Source: Saururus chinensis
Lineage: Eukaryota; Streptophyta; Magnoliopsida; Piperales; Saururaceae
DNA: 64,000 nucleotides
Direction of reading: 5' to 3'
Assembly (NCBI GenBank): GCA_035235625.1
Contig: CP141150.1
Span: 25,994,756 to 26,058,755, forward strand
The number at the start of each line of letters is the position of its first letter. Positions within the stretch are counted from its first letter, which is position 1. The notes under the pieces were generated by a model, which was not told the origin of the DNA, made no database searches, and was given only the letters and a program-made list of their open reading frames with translations. Below, piece after piece: positions 45,939-57,390 of this stretch. The position numbers were made by a program, and so were the translations under genes.

Positions 45939-47111
45939 TGATCGTTTATAATTAAACCCTTTGCAAGTGTACAAGGTAATTGCACTAGGATGAGTATTTT
46001 AGGGTTGTCGAACCTCAGGGACGGAAGAATTATTACTAAATATAAAGTAGAATTTTATGATTAAAAACTAAAAATAACTTAAACTTAAATTAAGCAAAAG
46101 AAAGAATAAACTATATCAAAAGTAAGAGACTAATATGATAGATTTTACTTAGGAAATTGAATCCACTATAGAACCATAACAATTTCTTAACTTTTAATCT
46201 AAATCTAGTGTGAATATGAACAAGTATTCTCAACTACAAGCTAGAATTACTTCAGAAAGAATCATTAATTAATTTCCATGGCATGAACTATCTTCGACAA
46301 TAGCACGAATCATCTACACTAAATAGCTATAGGCATGACCCGTCTAATCTTAGTAAAACTCATCTAAGTCCTTAATTATCTGAACATTAAAACTATTGCA
46401 TGACCATCTCATCTAAATTACAGAAATTAGAATTGATGCAAATATCAAAACCACATCAATCTATCATCTACAAGACAATAAATCAACATAGAATTGAATA
46501 AACATTAAAAGTTCTTCCATTAAAAAGGAAATCCTTATCATACAATTGTCATAATTCACAACTGAGATCTAAATTAAAAAGAAAATAAACTGAAACTTAT
46601 CTATAGCTTCATCAACTCCTAAGTAAAAAAATAGTCTAGCCTTCCATTGTAGAAGAAAGCACTTAAATTTCCATTAAAAGCTTTGGGTTTTTCTCCATCT
46701 TCTTCTTTCTTCTTCTCTTCAGAAAATCTACTTGTTCACACCCTTAATTTCGAGCCAAATATGTCTTTATATAGGCATAAGAACCGTAGAAAAGAGTCCA
46801 ATATGAAAAAGACTCAAAATTGACTGAAATAAGGAAACTGCGCGTTATGCTGATCGATCGCCCTGAATTCCCGTTCGAACGCTTGAACTGAAGTTTCTTC
46901 AAATTTACGTGTAACCGATCGATCGGTTAGTGAGGCCGTTCGAACGCCAATGAAGAATATGCAAAATAAGCTAATTTAATTCAAATCATCATGGAAGCTT
47001 TTTCTAACCTAATTAAATTTAATATCTAATAATTTAACCTATATTAACACTTAAATGAGACTAGAAAATAGAATAATTAAGGGTAAAATAACGCATAAAT
47101 TATACTTATCA
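45939..47111 (-). mobile_element. Athila/Tat-type 3' LTR
   Basis: On the minus strand it begins TGATAAGTATAATTTATGCG at 47111 and ends GATCA at 45939 (1173 bp). A purine-rich tract (minus strand GGTTTTGGGGTATTT) precedes it, marking it as the 3' LTR. The flanking ATGCT (45934-45938) nearly matches ATGTT at 50316-50320. It carries GATCGATCG and GTTCGAACG motifs at 46850-46950. Confidence 0.85.
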
Positions 47112-48932
47112 AATACCCCAAAACCTATATTTTGCTAGTCCTCAAGCAAAACAAAACAAAACAAAACAACTAATCTAGAAAAATAAAATAAATAAAAGCC
47201 ACTTTCGTAGGGAATCACGATTGCATTTAGCGTATGCAACAAGCCTTTAAACCCCTAGGTGTCCCTAGTTAGACGAGTTGTGTCTCGTGAGGGTTTGCAG
47301 TAATGATACCCACAAACATCTAAACCTAAGAAAATAAATAAAACAAAACAAGAAAACAAAAATTCTAGTAATAATCTTCTCTTAAAAACACACGACTATT
47401 TTTAAAAAGAACCAACCACAAATACTTGACACAAGTAAATAATTTCGATCTGATCACTTTCAAGTAAGGAATCATCCATTCTATAACCTCATCTTAAAAC
47501 TAATTGTGCAACTACATATATACATTTCAAAAACCTAAAGTGTAGAAACTTTATAGTCATACAATTTCATTCTCTATTAACAAGCATATCTTATGTGACC
47601 CATTAACCAAGCTAATTAAAATTCACTAACTTAAAAATATAGCAATGACAATCTTTCATCTTTAACATCCCATAATAAACCCTCATGTAATAGCCATCCA
47701 ATTTAAATTAAATTCAGGGAATAAGATCATAATATACCTCAAAATATGACTTGTGCAATACTTAGTTCTATTAAGCTTTCTAAATAGTCCATGTAACAAG
47801 CGTTAGGCCAGTGTCCCTAATCTAGTTGGCTCAAGGCACTAGGTGTTGAAACACCCCTCAGGCTTAATAACTCGAATTATAAAGGCTACAGAACCAGGTA
47901 AGTCATAAAAGAATTTATCTCAACTTTTCACCTTTTTACGCGATCCCTTATACTTGCCTAGGCACAAGGTCCGGTTACTTAGTGAAAAGAGAAACAAACC
48001 TTTACTTTTTTTTTATCATCATTTTTTTTTCAATCAATTTATCTTTTTTTTTCAATTTTTTTCTCATTTTTTTTTTCATAAACTTTTTTTTCATTTTTTT
48101 TTTTCATCACACACTTATCCCATTTTTTTCAAATAATGGACAAACATAAAGATCTATCATAAAACATTAAAAATTACTCAATTACCAAGTTTTCAAAAAT
48201 ATGCCTAGTTAAAAATATCCCACTAAGATTACAAGTAATAAATTATAAAATTGTATTCCTACAAGTTTCAAGTGTGTGAAATGTGATTTAAAAATATTAG
48301 CACAATTATCCAAGATAAAGAATATAAAATAGAAATTAATCACTTAATCATTTTCATCACTTAATTAATTACTTGAACTTTCTTCATGAAATTGATCTCT
48401 TTAAAAACAGACATATCTTTTTAAAAGAAAATAAACAATAAAACCACATAAAAGAAAATAAAAACAAAAGAAAATAAAAAAAATACTATAAACATCCTAA
48501 AAGAAAAATAAGAAAGAAAAATATCTTTCTACACCCCCAAACCTAAACTAAGCATTGTCCTCAATGTAAAAGAAAATATATACTACAATAACAAGAATAA
48601 GTAAGAGAGGGAAATAAAGATATCACCTGAAAGCATAACTAATCCACTAATCTGAAAATGAAGTACATAGGATTGAGAGAAAACATGAGAAACATACATA
48701 TAAAGAGCAATTTCCCAAACCTAAAATACCAAGCTCCCAGAAAAGAGATAACAACAAAAACTATAATGAGAAAAGAAAATAAAAGCTAAGAAAAATAAGT
48801 AAATAAAACCTAAATAAACCAAAGAAGATAAACAAAAGGTAGGAAAATAAATATATCAAAAACATGGGTTGCCTCCCAAGAAGCGCTAAGTTTATTGTCT
48901 TCAGCCAGACAATGCCAACATTCTCAAATATA
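47112..48932 (-). mobile_element. Post-pol untranslated region of Athila/Tat-type element
   Basis: Minus-strand landmarks typical of these elements are present: CTTGGGAGGCAACCCATG near 48866-48883 and GCTTGAGGACTAGCAAAA near 47130-47150, just before the 3' LTR. A T-rich tract lies at 48006-48128. I saw no env-like frame and no reverse transcriptase or integrase. Confidence 0.7.
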
Positions 48933-49410
48933 TCAAGGTGGTTGGTAGATATTGGCATTGGCTCTTCTCTTAAGTCTCCAAAATGATGGTTCAAAACAAT
49001 TAGAAGGCACAACTTGATTATGGGCTGATGCTACAAAAGATGGACCTCTATCATAAGCATCGAATCTAAAATTGTCTACCATAAAATATTCAGCATTAGA
49101 AATTGCAGGTAATTTGTTGGACACATCAAAAACATTTAGGTGCACTTTCATGTTCCCAAAGGTCATCTCCATTACCCCCGTCCTATAATTTATACATGCA
49201 TTAGCTGTGGCAAGGAAAAGGCGACCTAAAATGACAGGAATCTGATGTGTGGAGTTGACACCGGGTTCAATATCTAAAACAATGAAATCAACAGGGAAAA
49301 AGAACTGGTCAACTTTCACTTAAACATCCTCAATGACTCCTCGAGGTTTACGCACATAATGGTTGGCTAGCTGCAATATAACTGATGTAGGCTGCAATTC
49401 ACCTAACCCT
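48933..49410 (-). pseudogene. Athila/Tat-type aspartic protease fragment
   Basis: The minus-strand frame reads L-G-L-G-E-L, P-R-G-V-I-E-D-V, K-V-D-Q-F-F-F-P-V-D-F-I-V-L-D and I-L-G-R-L-F-L-A-T-A, the C-terminal half of a Ty3/gypsy retropepsin. The active-site D-T/S-G part should lie upstream but is gone, because the sequence jumps into LTR at 49410/49411. One in-frame stop also occurs after E-D-V. It cannot be active. The open piece from 49319 to 48933 encodes 128 codons. Confidence 0.8.
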
Positions 49411-50315
49411 AGTGTGAATATGAACAAGTATTCTCAGCTACAAGCTAGAATTACTTCAAAAAGAATCATTAATTAATTTCCATGGCATGAACTATCTTCG
49501 ACAATAGCACGAATCATCTACACTAAATAGCTATAGGCATGACCCATCTAATCTTAGTATAACTCATCCAAGTCCTTAATTATCTGAACATTAAAACTAT
49601 TGCATGACCATCTCATCTAAATCACAGAAATTAGAATTGATGCAAATATCAAAACCACATCAATCTATCATCTACAAGACAATAAATCAACATAGAATTG
49701 AATAAACATTAAAAGCTCTTTCATTAAAAAGGAAATCCTTATCATACAATTGTCATAATTCACAACTGAGATCTAAATTAAAAAGAAAATAAACTGAAAC
49801 TTATCTATAGCTTCATCAACTCCTAAGTAAAAGAATAGTCTAACCTTCCATTGTAGAAGAAAGCACTTGAATTTCCATTAAAAGCTTTGGGTTTTTCTCC
49901 ATCTTCTTCTTCCTTCTTCTCTTCAGAAAATCTACTTGTTCACACCCTTAATTTCGAGCCAAATATGTCTTTATATAGGCATAAGAACCGTAGAAAAGAG
50001 TCCAATATGAAAAAGACTCAAAATTGACTGAAATAAGGAAATTGCGCGTTATGCCGATCGATCGCCCTGAATTCCCGTTCGAACGCTTGAACTGAATTTT
50101 CTTCAAATTTATGTGTAACCGATCGATCGGTTAGTGAGGCCATTCGAACGCCAATGAAGAATATGCAAAATAAGCTAATTTAATTCAAATCATCATGGAA
50201 GCTTTTTCTAACCTAATTAAATTTAATATCTAATAATTTAACCTATATTAACACTTAAATGAGACTAGAAAATAGAATAATTAAGGGTAAAATAACGCAT
50301 AAATTATACTTATCA
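49411..50315 (-). mobile_element. Truncated Athila/Tat-type 5' LTR
   Basis: It is colinear with 46206-47111 of the 3' LTR, with only a couple of dozen differences by eye. It starts TGATAAGTAT at 50315 on the minus strand and is cut at 49411 inside the LTR, so the LTR end, primer site, gag and the protease N-terminus were lost in one deletion. CTAG is shared at the two sides of the break. Confidence 0.85.
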
Positions 50316-50575
50316 ATGTTGAACATGGTCTCCAATTTCTTGTTCCCACTCTTAAATCCATCTAATTTTTCTTTAAAGGACATATGTTCTATATTGAGAG
50401 CTCTATACTTCTCTTTCTCATTTTCAAGGCTTTTTTAAGGTCACTCACTTCTCTCAAGTTTGATGTTTAATTTCACTAACCTATTTGCCTCTTAAGAAAA
50501 CAAGACTAACTCGTCATCTATCATTTTTAATTCCCTCTCAAGGTTTTTGGTCTTCTTAGTCAAAACTTAGAATTG
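50316..50575 (-). pseudogene. Ty1/copia gag coiled-coil relic
   Basis: Minus-strand translation is rich in heptad-like K/E/L residues (N-L-E-R-E-L, L-E-N-E-K-E-K-Y) and ends K-L-E-T-M-F-N. This is typical of the segment after the zinc knuckle in plant copia gag proteins. It ends exactly at the Athila-type LTR, so the Athila element inserted into this copia copy. Confidence 0.5.
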
Positions 50576-50593
50576 TTGGAGGAACCCATTATC

Positions 50594-51175
50594 ACATGCT
50601 CAATTTTACAGATAATGTTTTTATAAAATATATATTTTCCTTTCCTTTTAAAAGAAAATATCTTAAATCCCATCCATCCATCTTGTTTATTGCAGTGGTA
50701 AAAAGAATTGGGGGTATGAGTATCATTTGAATGTGATACCAATATCTCTAATAAAAATTTACATAATTATTACATTAAAATATTCACAGAATCCACAAGT
50801 TCACAATTGTTCGTTAACAACATCTAAACTAATAAAAGATAAATGGCACATTCATGTTCCTAATCAAACCTAGATGAAGTATCTCCATGAATGTAGAGTA
50901 AATCTTCACTACAAAAATGACCTTCACATACCTTCGAGCCTCGAACCGAACACCTATGCCCTAAAGGATGCTGAGTATATAGAAATACTTAGTGGGATAG
51001 CAATCTTAAAGAAGCATAAAAACTTGATCAACATATCATGGAATTGTTGTTGGAAAAACCAGTCAATTTATCACCATAAAAAGAATACATATATTTCATA
51101 TTATTCATTCTATTTACAAGCAAAAACCCTTCTTGAAGGCTCTCTAGACACAAATGACATCATCTAGGAGTGTTG
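50594..51175 (-). mobile_element. LTR end of a repeat family also present at 62550-63158
   Basis: Over about 580 bp this block is colinear with 62550-63158 (shared TTTTAAAAGAAAATATCTTA, ATGAAGTATCTCCATGAATG and others). Both contain the start M-K-Y-L-H-E-C-R-V-N-L-H of a short plus-strand frame (50874-51167 and 62855-63040), probably incidental. In the 62.5 kb copy, GGGGGTGTGA and a degraded TGGTATCAGAGC-like primer site adjoin on the minus strand, so this is the 3' end of an LTR. Confidence 0.6.
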
Positions 51176-53180
51176 CACTATTAGATATTGGGCCACCACA
51201 TAATGGCCTCAGTCCTCCAAAGTCAACCTATCCCCATCAATGTATGAAGTAAAGGTTCATCAGGGCTCATGGAACGTAGTGTTGAGATTCAGACTTTCCA
51301 TGATCATTAAAACCTCTTGTATTGATCTGTCGGGAATAGTCATCTTTTAATGTTCTAGTCAATTTAAACATGACTCTTGGGCTAGGGAAGTGGTTTTACA
51401 TAACTCCCATTTTTAGAGAGCCAGAGATGTTGGTCTATTTTCATACCAACCCCATTCCGTCAACGTGGCTAAAAACTCACTTTTGGAGTTGAGGCACCAA
51501 GGGTTCCTATAACCTTAGTTGTTGTATGTAAAGTTTTTTGGGTACCCATTATTACAATCAATAGTCTCATACACATGCATGAGGGATTCTAACCCCTAAG
51601 TAATATATGCATAAGTGACCTTTCATCTACATAACATATCACATAAAAAACCATGCATTATCAATTATAAGTACATATCAGTATTAGTTATAATCCTAAT
51701 GATATCCAAAATCATATATTCCATTGGCAGCCTTACCAAAATGTCGATGACCCCACTGATGACCATCGGCGAACCTTGTTGACAATGACTTTGAGGTCCA
51801 TTGGTAACATCATGAACAAGTTGTCAACCTCGCCGATAAACATCGGTGAGATCACCAACATGTCGAAACTTACTGAAAGAATCTATCAATGACCTTACAG
51901 ACGGGTTGGTACCCTCCCCGATAACCATCAGTGAGTTCACTAATGCGTCGACTATCACTGACAGAGATGTTAATCTCCATAAGTGATATCACTAATAGGT
52001 TGGCTCCCTCACTAATAACTATTGGTGAGATCACTGACGTGTCAACTATCACTGATATAGATATAAATCTCTGTCGAGGACTTTACAGACTGGTTGGTGC
52101 CCTCATCGATAACCATCGATGAGTTCACAGACACATTGAACCCTACCGATAGTTGAACAATACTATTGTATCATTCTCATGGATGCCTCATTGATGCGCT
52201 GTTCACACTACCTATGACAAAAAACCACGTGCCTACAATGCACGCATGCATGAGCACTATTCATCTTCTTCCATTCGTCGGAGTAACTACCGACATATCG
52301 GTAACTTCACAAATGATCAAAATCATGCCCAAATGCTCTCTTTTATTTTGAAAGCTATATATATGTATAAATATATATTAAAAATCTTTCACAAAAGATG
52401 AAATCATTGACCCAAACTGTGGTTTTACTCATTCATAAAATAATAACAATGAATTGACACAGAAGATTGCAAAGCACTCGAACCTCACTCAAGTTGACAT
52501 TATATTCAACATAAATTACAAAAAATCATGAAGAAAATCCAAAACTAAATCAATTTGAGAAGATCTTATGTTTAGAAAGCCATCCGACCTTGGAATGCGA
52601 GTGTCACCCTATTCTCCAACGTTCCACTCACTCCCGGTCGTCCGCTGTTCTCTTCTCCGACCACAAGTATCCCCTTTGGACTCCTTTCCCTTCTCATTTT
52701 GTTTCTAATCCTTAAATACTATCATAAATACCCACAAAATCCAAAACATATTCACCATGTCATATTCCGGAGTATATGCATGCATGCAGTTATCATTGAC
52801 TGTTCCATCGACATGTTGATGAGTCTATCGATGGAAATTTCATGTGTTCCATTGGCAAGTCCATTGATACGTAATATGGTGTGTGACATCCTACCCCCCT
52901 TAAAAAGAATTTATTCCCAAAAATTTGAATGAAATCATCTTTTTGGTGGACAACTTCTTGATACATAAAATCTAAAAATTTAAATTTTTAACCCATCGAT
53001 GCATCTATTAATTCGTCAACACATTGATGGTTCGGAAATCTGTTTTTAAAAATCATATTTGAATTAAGTGTCACCTCTCTTCATCGATTATTTAAACTAA
53101 GCATTGGTGAAGGAGACAATTCACATTTTCGTCTTTCCAAAGTTCTGCCATTCTTATGCAAACTCTCCGGTGACTCCCTT
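51176..53180 (-). mobile_element. Probable continuation of the same LTR, with internal repeats
   Basis: I see no gene. Between 51720 and 52160 short phrases recur irregularly: GATAACCATCGGTGAGTTCA-like blocks, GTCGACTATCACTGA-like blocks and GACTTTACAGACTGGTTGG-like blocks. Related phrases also appear at 52800-53060 and 59990-60150. The latter suggests the LTR continues beyond the inserted element at 53181-59599. Confidence 0.4.
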
Positions 53181-53686
53181 TGTCATGCCCCGGCACCCGC
53201 CCAACCCAAGCCGAAGCTAGTCCAAGGGACGGTCGAAGTATTCAATGGCGACTAAGTATGACTTGCTGAAAACTTGACCCCTTAAATGGGTATAATACAC
53301 ATAGAGTAGCGCCCCACATTATCTTTGTGCAAGAGGAAATAAGTAAAATATAAAGAACATTAATCTGAATTAGTCCTCATCTCTCGAACCCACAATCTTA
53401 CAATACTAAGCCATCAGACATGGCTCAAGTCATAATATCTAAAATAAGTCTAAAACCACAACGGTTAATGAAGTATGAGACAAAGTCAACCAAACAAGAA
53501 ATGCTAGCACACAGACTGAATAAACAAGTAAAGATAGTAAGATCTCTAGGCTCCCACGCCTACTCCCGACCATCATCCACACGCAGCTCATAAAGAGGGA
53601 CCTAATCGTCTCCATGTCGCACCATGTAGCCCCAAAATAGAAAACACAGAGAAAAATGACATGAGTATAAAACTCAACAAGGTTTT

Positions 53687-56600
53687 TGTAAGGACTCTTA
53701 TTCTTGGACCGGTTTTCATTTCATTTTAATTATCGGTTGTTGTGTGGTTAACACATTTTCTAATTAATTCGGTGGTTTCCGAAATAAATGGTGTTTCTTA
53801 TGGTTTCAATCAAAATAAACTTTACAATTATTGGTTTTAAGTGTTTTTGGGTCAAATCTGAATTTTTGGAATTTTTTTGACTTTTCACTAATTTTCCGAA
53901 AATTAGGGTTTGACAGGACCCCCTGTGGGCCACATCGGCTAAATTGAGGTTTTTGGACCAAATTAACCCAGACATCAACACAAGCTTTTATAAAAAAAAT
54001 TATAATTTTCCCAGGTTTAATTAGTGCTCAAATAGACAAAATACCCATTTTAGCCCAAATTTCTATTCATACCCCACTACCTAATTATGTACACCCCAAG
54101 CCCTACTATAAATAGAAAGAGCTGAGCCATTTCTATTTTGGGAATAGGCTGGGAGAGGGTGATTAAGGCCTAATTCCCCAATTAGGGCCGAATTAGAAGG
54201 AGATTAAGGTATGTTTCCTTTAATTAAGCCTAAATCTTAAGTTTTCTCCTAATCCGTCCTTAATCCATCATTTACCTTTTGATTTGATTCAATTTTAAAC
54301 ATCAAAACCACTGATTTGCTTCTTTACTTCAAACACTATATCTAAAAATTTATTTTTTATGCTAAACAAACCCTAGATCTAAGATTTCATTAAGGTTTTC
54401 AATGTTAAATCGATTTTAATGGAGTTTAACTTAAACTCTATGTCTTTGGAAGGTTTTCAAGAAGGGTGACCGTCAAATCCAAGCCTAATCAAGTGATAAG
54501 GTAATGGGTCTTTGAAATTTCAGTCTTCCTATGGTAAAAATCTCGATTTTATGGTTTATTTGGAATGGATTTACTTGATTTAGTGCTTTAATGGTGAGAT
54601 TAGTAAATGATAATATTTTGTCATGATTTCTTAGGGTTTTATCTTAATATGAGATAGATTAGCTTTCTGGAAGGTATGATGGAATTTTAATGGCATTTGA
54701 GTTGTTAGATGGGGATTTTAAGTTTCATCAATGGAGTTTCGGTTTGAAAATTTGAAATGAAGAAGAAGGTCGAATCTGCCTTGTTGGCGTTCGAACAGCC
54801 CTGCAGGGCGTTCGAACGACAACACTGCATTTTTGGCATAATTCCTGTTTAGCCGATCGAATGGCCTTGTAGGGCATTCGAACGGCTACACAACAGAATT
54901 TACCATTGTTTATATGTTGTTTATTTCGATGTCCCTACTATGAATTATCATTTTTATGTTTATGTGGAGTATTTTGAGCCAAGGTAAGCTACTGGAAGTG
55001 CATACTATTGATATTTAGAAGTTGTGATGCATATTTAAAGTTATGTGAAATGGCTTGTAGTTGGATATATTTGTTGGAATTGCTATCTTGAAGATATGAT
55101 GTGTGAAAGTTAGTGTTACGTCTTGACTCAAGTATGAAGTGAATGAGCTTACATATGCTTAGTATGTGGTTAGGTTTTGACTTGAGTTATTATTTTAATG
55201 GTTCTTCTCCTATGATTTCCGTTGGAATCCATGGTTAGATGTTAATGTGCATGTGTAGTGTGATGGTGAGTTAAATTACAAAGTATGTTGATATACATCG
55301 GATGAGGTGTTTCTACCATGTACACACACATGTGGGGTTAATGATTATGATGAGGCATGATATTATGATTACGAATGATGCATGAGGGGCTGATGAGAGC
55401 ACTTATCATGAATTAGGATTCATGTATGCCTTACCCACGTATGTACCATGTTGCGTGCATCATGAAAACGGATTTCCAATTGAGGCTTTATTGAGATTAA
55501 CCGAGTTTAATCGATTGGATGCAATGTGGTGAAATTGCGTGCTGGATTAATTGGTCATTGGTTTAATCGAAACTTGATTGGTCCGAAAGGATATGTTTTG
55601 ATTTGAGTTCCTTTGTGGAATATGTGCACTCCCCGGGTTGAGTCTAGTTAAATGGAATTATGTGGGGACGAGTTATGTACTTTTCTTGCGGATTGAGATT
55701 ATTATGATTGTCTTCTGGACCCTGAGAATCCAATGTGGTATGCCTTGTGCACCGGCTTCCACGTGTTCTAGGGTTTCTTGTGTGGAAACTCGGGCTCTCC
55801 CCCACTGCAGGAGATGACCCTAGGCGAATACCCTTGCTCTAGATTCTCTATGTGAGAATGGGACATCCTTGGCCAGGATCGTCCAGGGTGAGCAACTTTA
55901 GGGGCCGACAACCCCGATCTTCTTATATTCTTGTGTAGAATTGGGACCATGACACTCCTTAGTGGCCTTGTCTGTGTTCCCGTCTGTGTGACACTAAATT
56001 GTGCTTACTCCTTGTTGGATACATTCTTTATATGATGTTGATACATGATCTAAAATATATGTTAGAGATACGTTTCATGCAGGTTTATATGATGTTGATA
56101 CATAATCTGAAATGTATGTTAGAGATACATCTCATGCAAGTTTATATGATGTTGATGTATGATCTGAAATGTATGTTAGAGATACATCTCATGCAGTTTT
56201 ATATGATGTTGATGCATGATCTGAAATGTATGTTAGAGATACATCTCATGCAGGTTTATATGATGTTGAATTGCACTATGCTATGTAGACACTATGATGC
56301 AGGTTTAGGTGATGTGTATGTGTGATCAGAAAATGATATGTCTTGTCAATCATTAATTTGAATTGTTATATTACTATATCGTCGTGTTTATGATAATTAT
56401 AGATATAGTAAAACCATTGCTGAGTTTGTTAAACTCACCCCTCTTTCTTGTGCTTTTGCTTTAGGGCTGCGTGGCGTGACACGCAGATGGACAGGATCCT
56501 CTCTATGAGGAAAGGTCGGAGATGACTTGGGAGTAGACGTGGAGACCTCTTATATGGCTTGTTTCTTTGTTTTTTCTATTATGTTAGAACCTATGTGTGT

Positions 56601-56913
56601 AGTTCTCATTTTAGATTGTGCTACATTATACATTTGGATTGTTTGAGACATATTTTGGAGCCTAGAGTGGGCTATGGATTAATTTAGTATGTGGGTTTGA
56701 TATTTTAGTTTATTTTAGAGTTAAAGTAACTCTTTTGATTTTACTTATTTACTCTTGCTCAAAGTGGTGCATTTACTCCGTAAAGTTTTAGATCGCCCGT
56801 GATTAGGACATATCTTCTGCTAAATCGTTTTTCAATCTCCTTGTCACCCTTGTGCGCTTGACCGGCCACTCGACCGGGTTCGGCTCGGGTTGGGCAGGTG
56901 CCGGGGCGTGACA
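53687..56913 (+). mobile_element. Same-family solo LTR nested in opposite orientation
   Basis: It begins TGTAAGGACTCTTATTC and ends GTGCCGGGGCGTGACA (3227 bp). The flanks are GTTTT and ATTTT (four of five match). It breaks the minus-oriented LTR just beside its TGAGTTTTATACTCA block. It contains paired GTTCGAAC palindromes at 54788-54890, four 57 bp tandem repeats at 56031-56258 and TGAGTTTGTTAAACTCA at about 56422-56438. Confidence 0.8.
56031..56258 (+). repeat. Four tandem 57 bp repeats in the nested LTR
   Basis: Copies start at 56031, 56088, 56145 and 56202 with TATGATGTTGAT, and a partial fifth at 56259. The period is exactly 57 bp, so a repeating 19-residue frame results (55999-56325), which I regard as incidental. 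Confidence 0.9.
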
Positions 56914-57154
56914 ATTTTGAACGTCGAAATGACAAATCTAAAAACATCATGGCATTAATGCAGTCTATCACATCAAACACCCATTCATCCTGGGACCATC
57001 GCAAAACCTGTACGTATATCATGAATATCCATCACATACACATGCTCATAATATCTTAAACATAACTCTTGCATACCATTTCACATGGCATATCATCATA
57101 TCATCTTATTCATGGTCCCTTCTTACTGCAAACAAGCATCCTGCATGGGAGTGT

Positions 57155-57390
57155 CTCAATCACACTAACATAATCATGCATATCAGCACTCAATCATAAG
57201 CATTCATCCTACATGTGAGTGTCTCCGATACATTAACATAATCGTGCATATCCGTACTCAATCATAAGCATTCATCCTACATGTGAGTGTCTCAAATACA
57301 CTAATATAATCATGCATATCCGTACTCAATCATAAGCATTCATCCTGCATGTGAGTGTCTCAAACACACTAACATAATCATGCATATCAA
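57155..57390 (-). repeat. Tandem repeats of about 68 bp in the host LTR
   Basis: Blocks with AAGCATTCATCCTACATGTG recur about every 68 bp (near 57199, 57267 and 57335, with a partial block before). They occupy the same relative place in the LTR as the 57 bp repeats of the nested copy and share the ATGTTAG...CATGCAGG phrase with them. Confidence 0.75.

Noticed and set aside
48006..48136. Phe-rich frame over a T-rich tract
   Set aside because: It is the translation of homopolymer T runs in the untranslated part of an Athila-type element.
55999..56325. 108-codon repeat protein with 19-residue units
   Set aside because: The unit is a by-product of a 57 bp tandem repeat in an LTR; the host LTR has 68 bp units that would break the frame.
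56031..57390. Regular repeats resembling a CRISPR array
   Set aside because: The repeats are directly adjacent with no unique spacers, and the host is a plant LTR.
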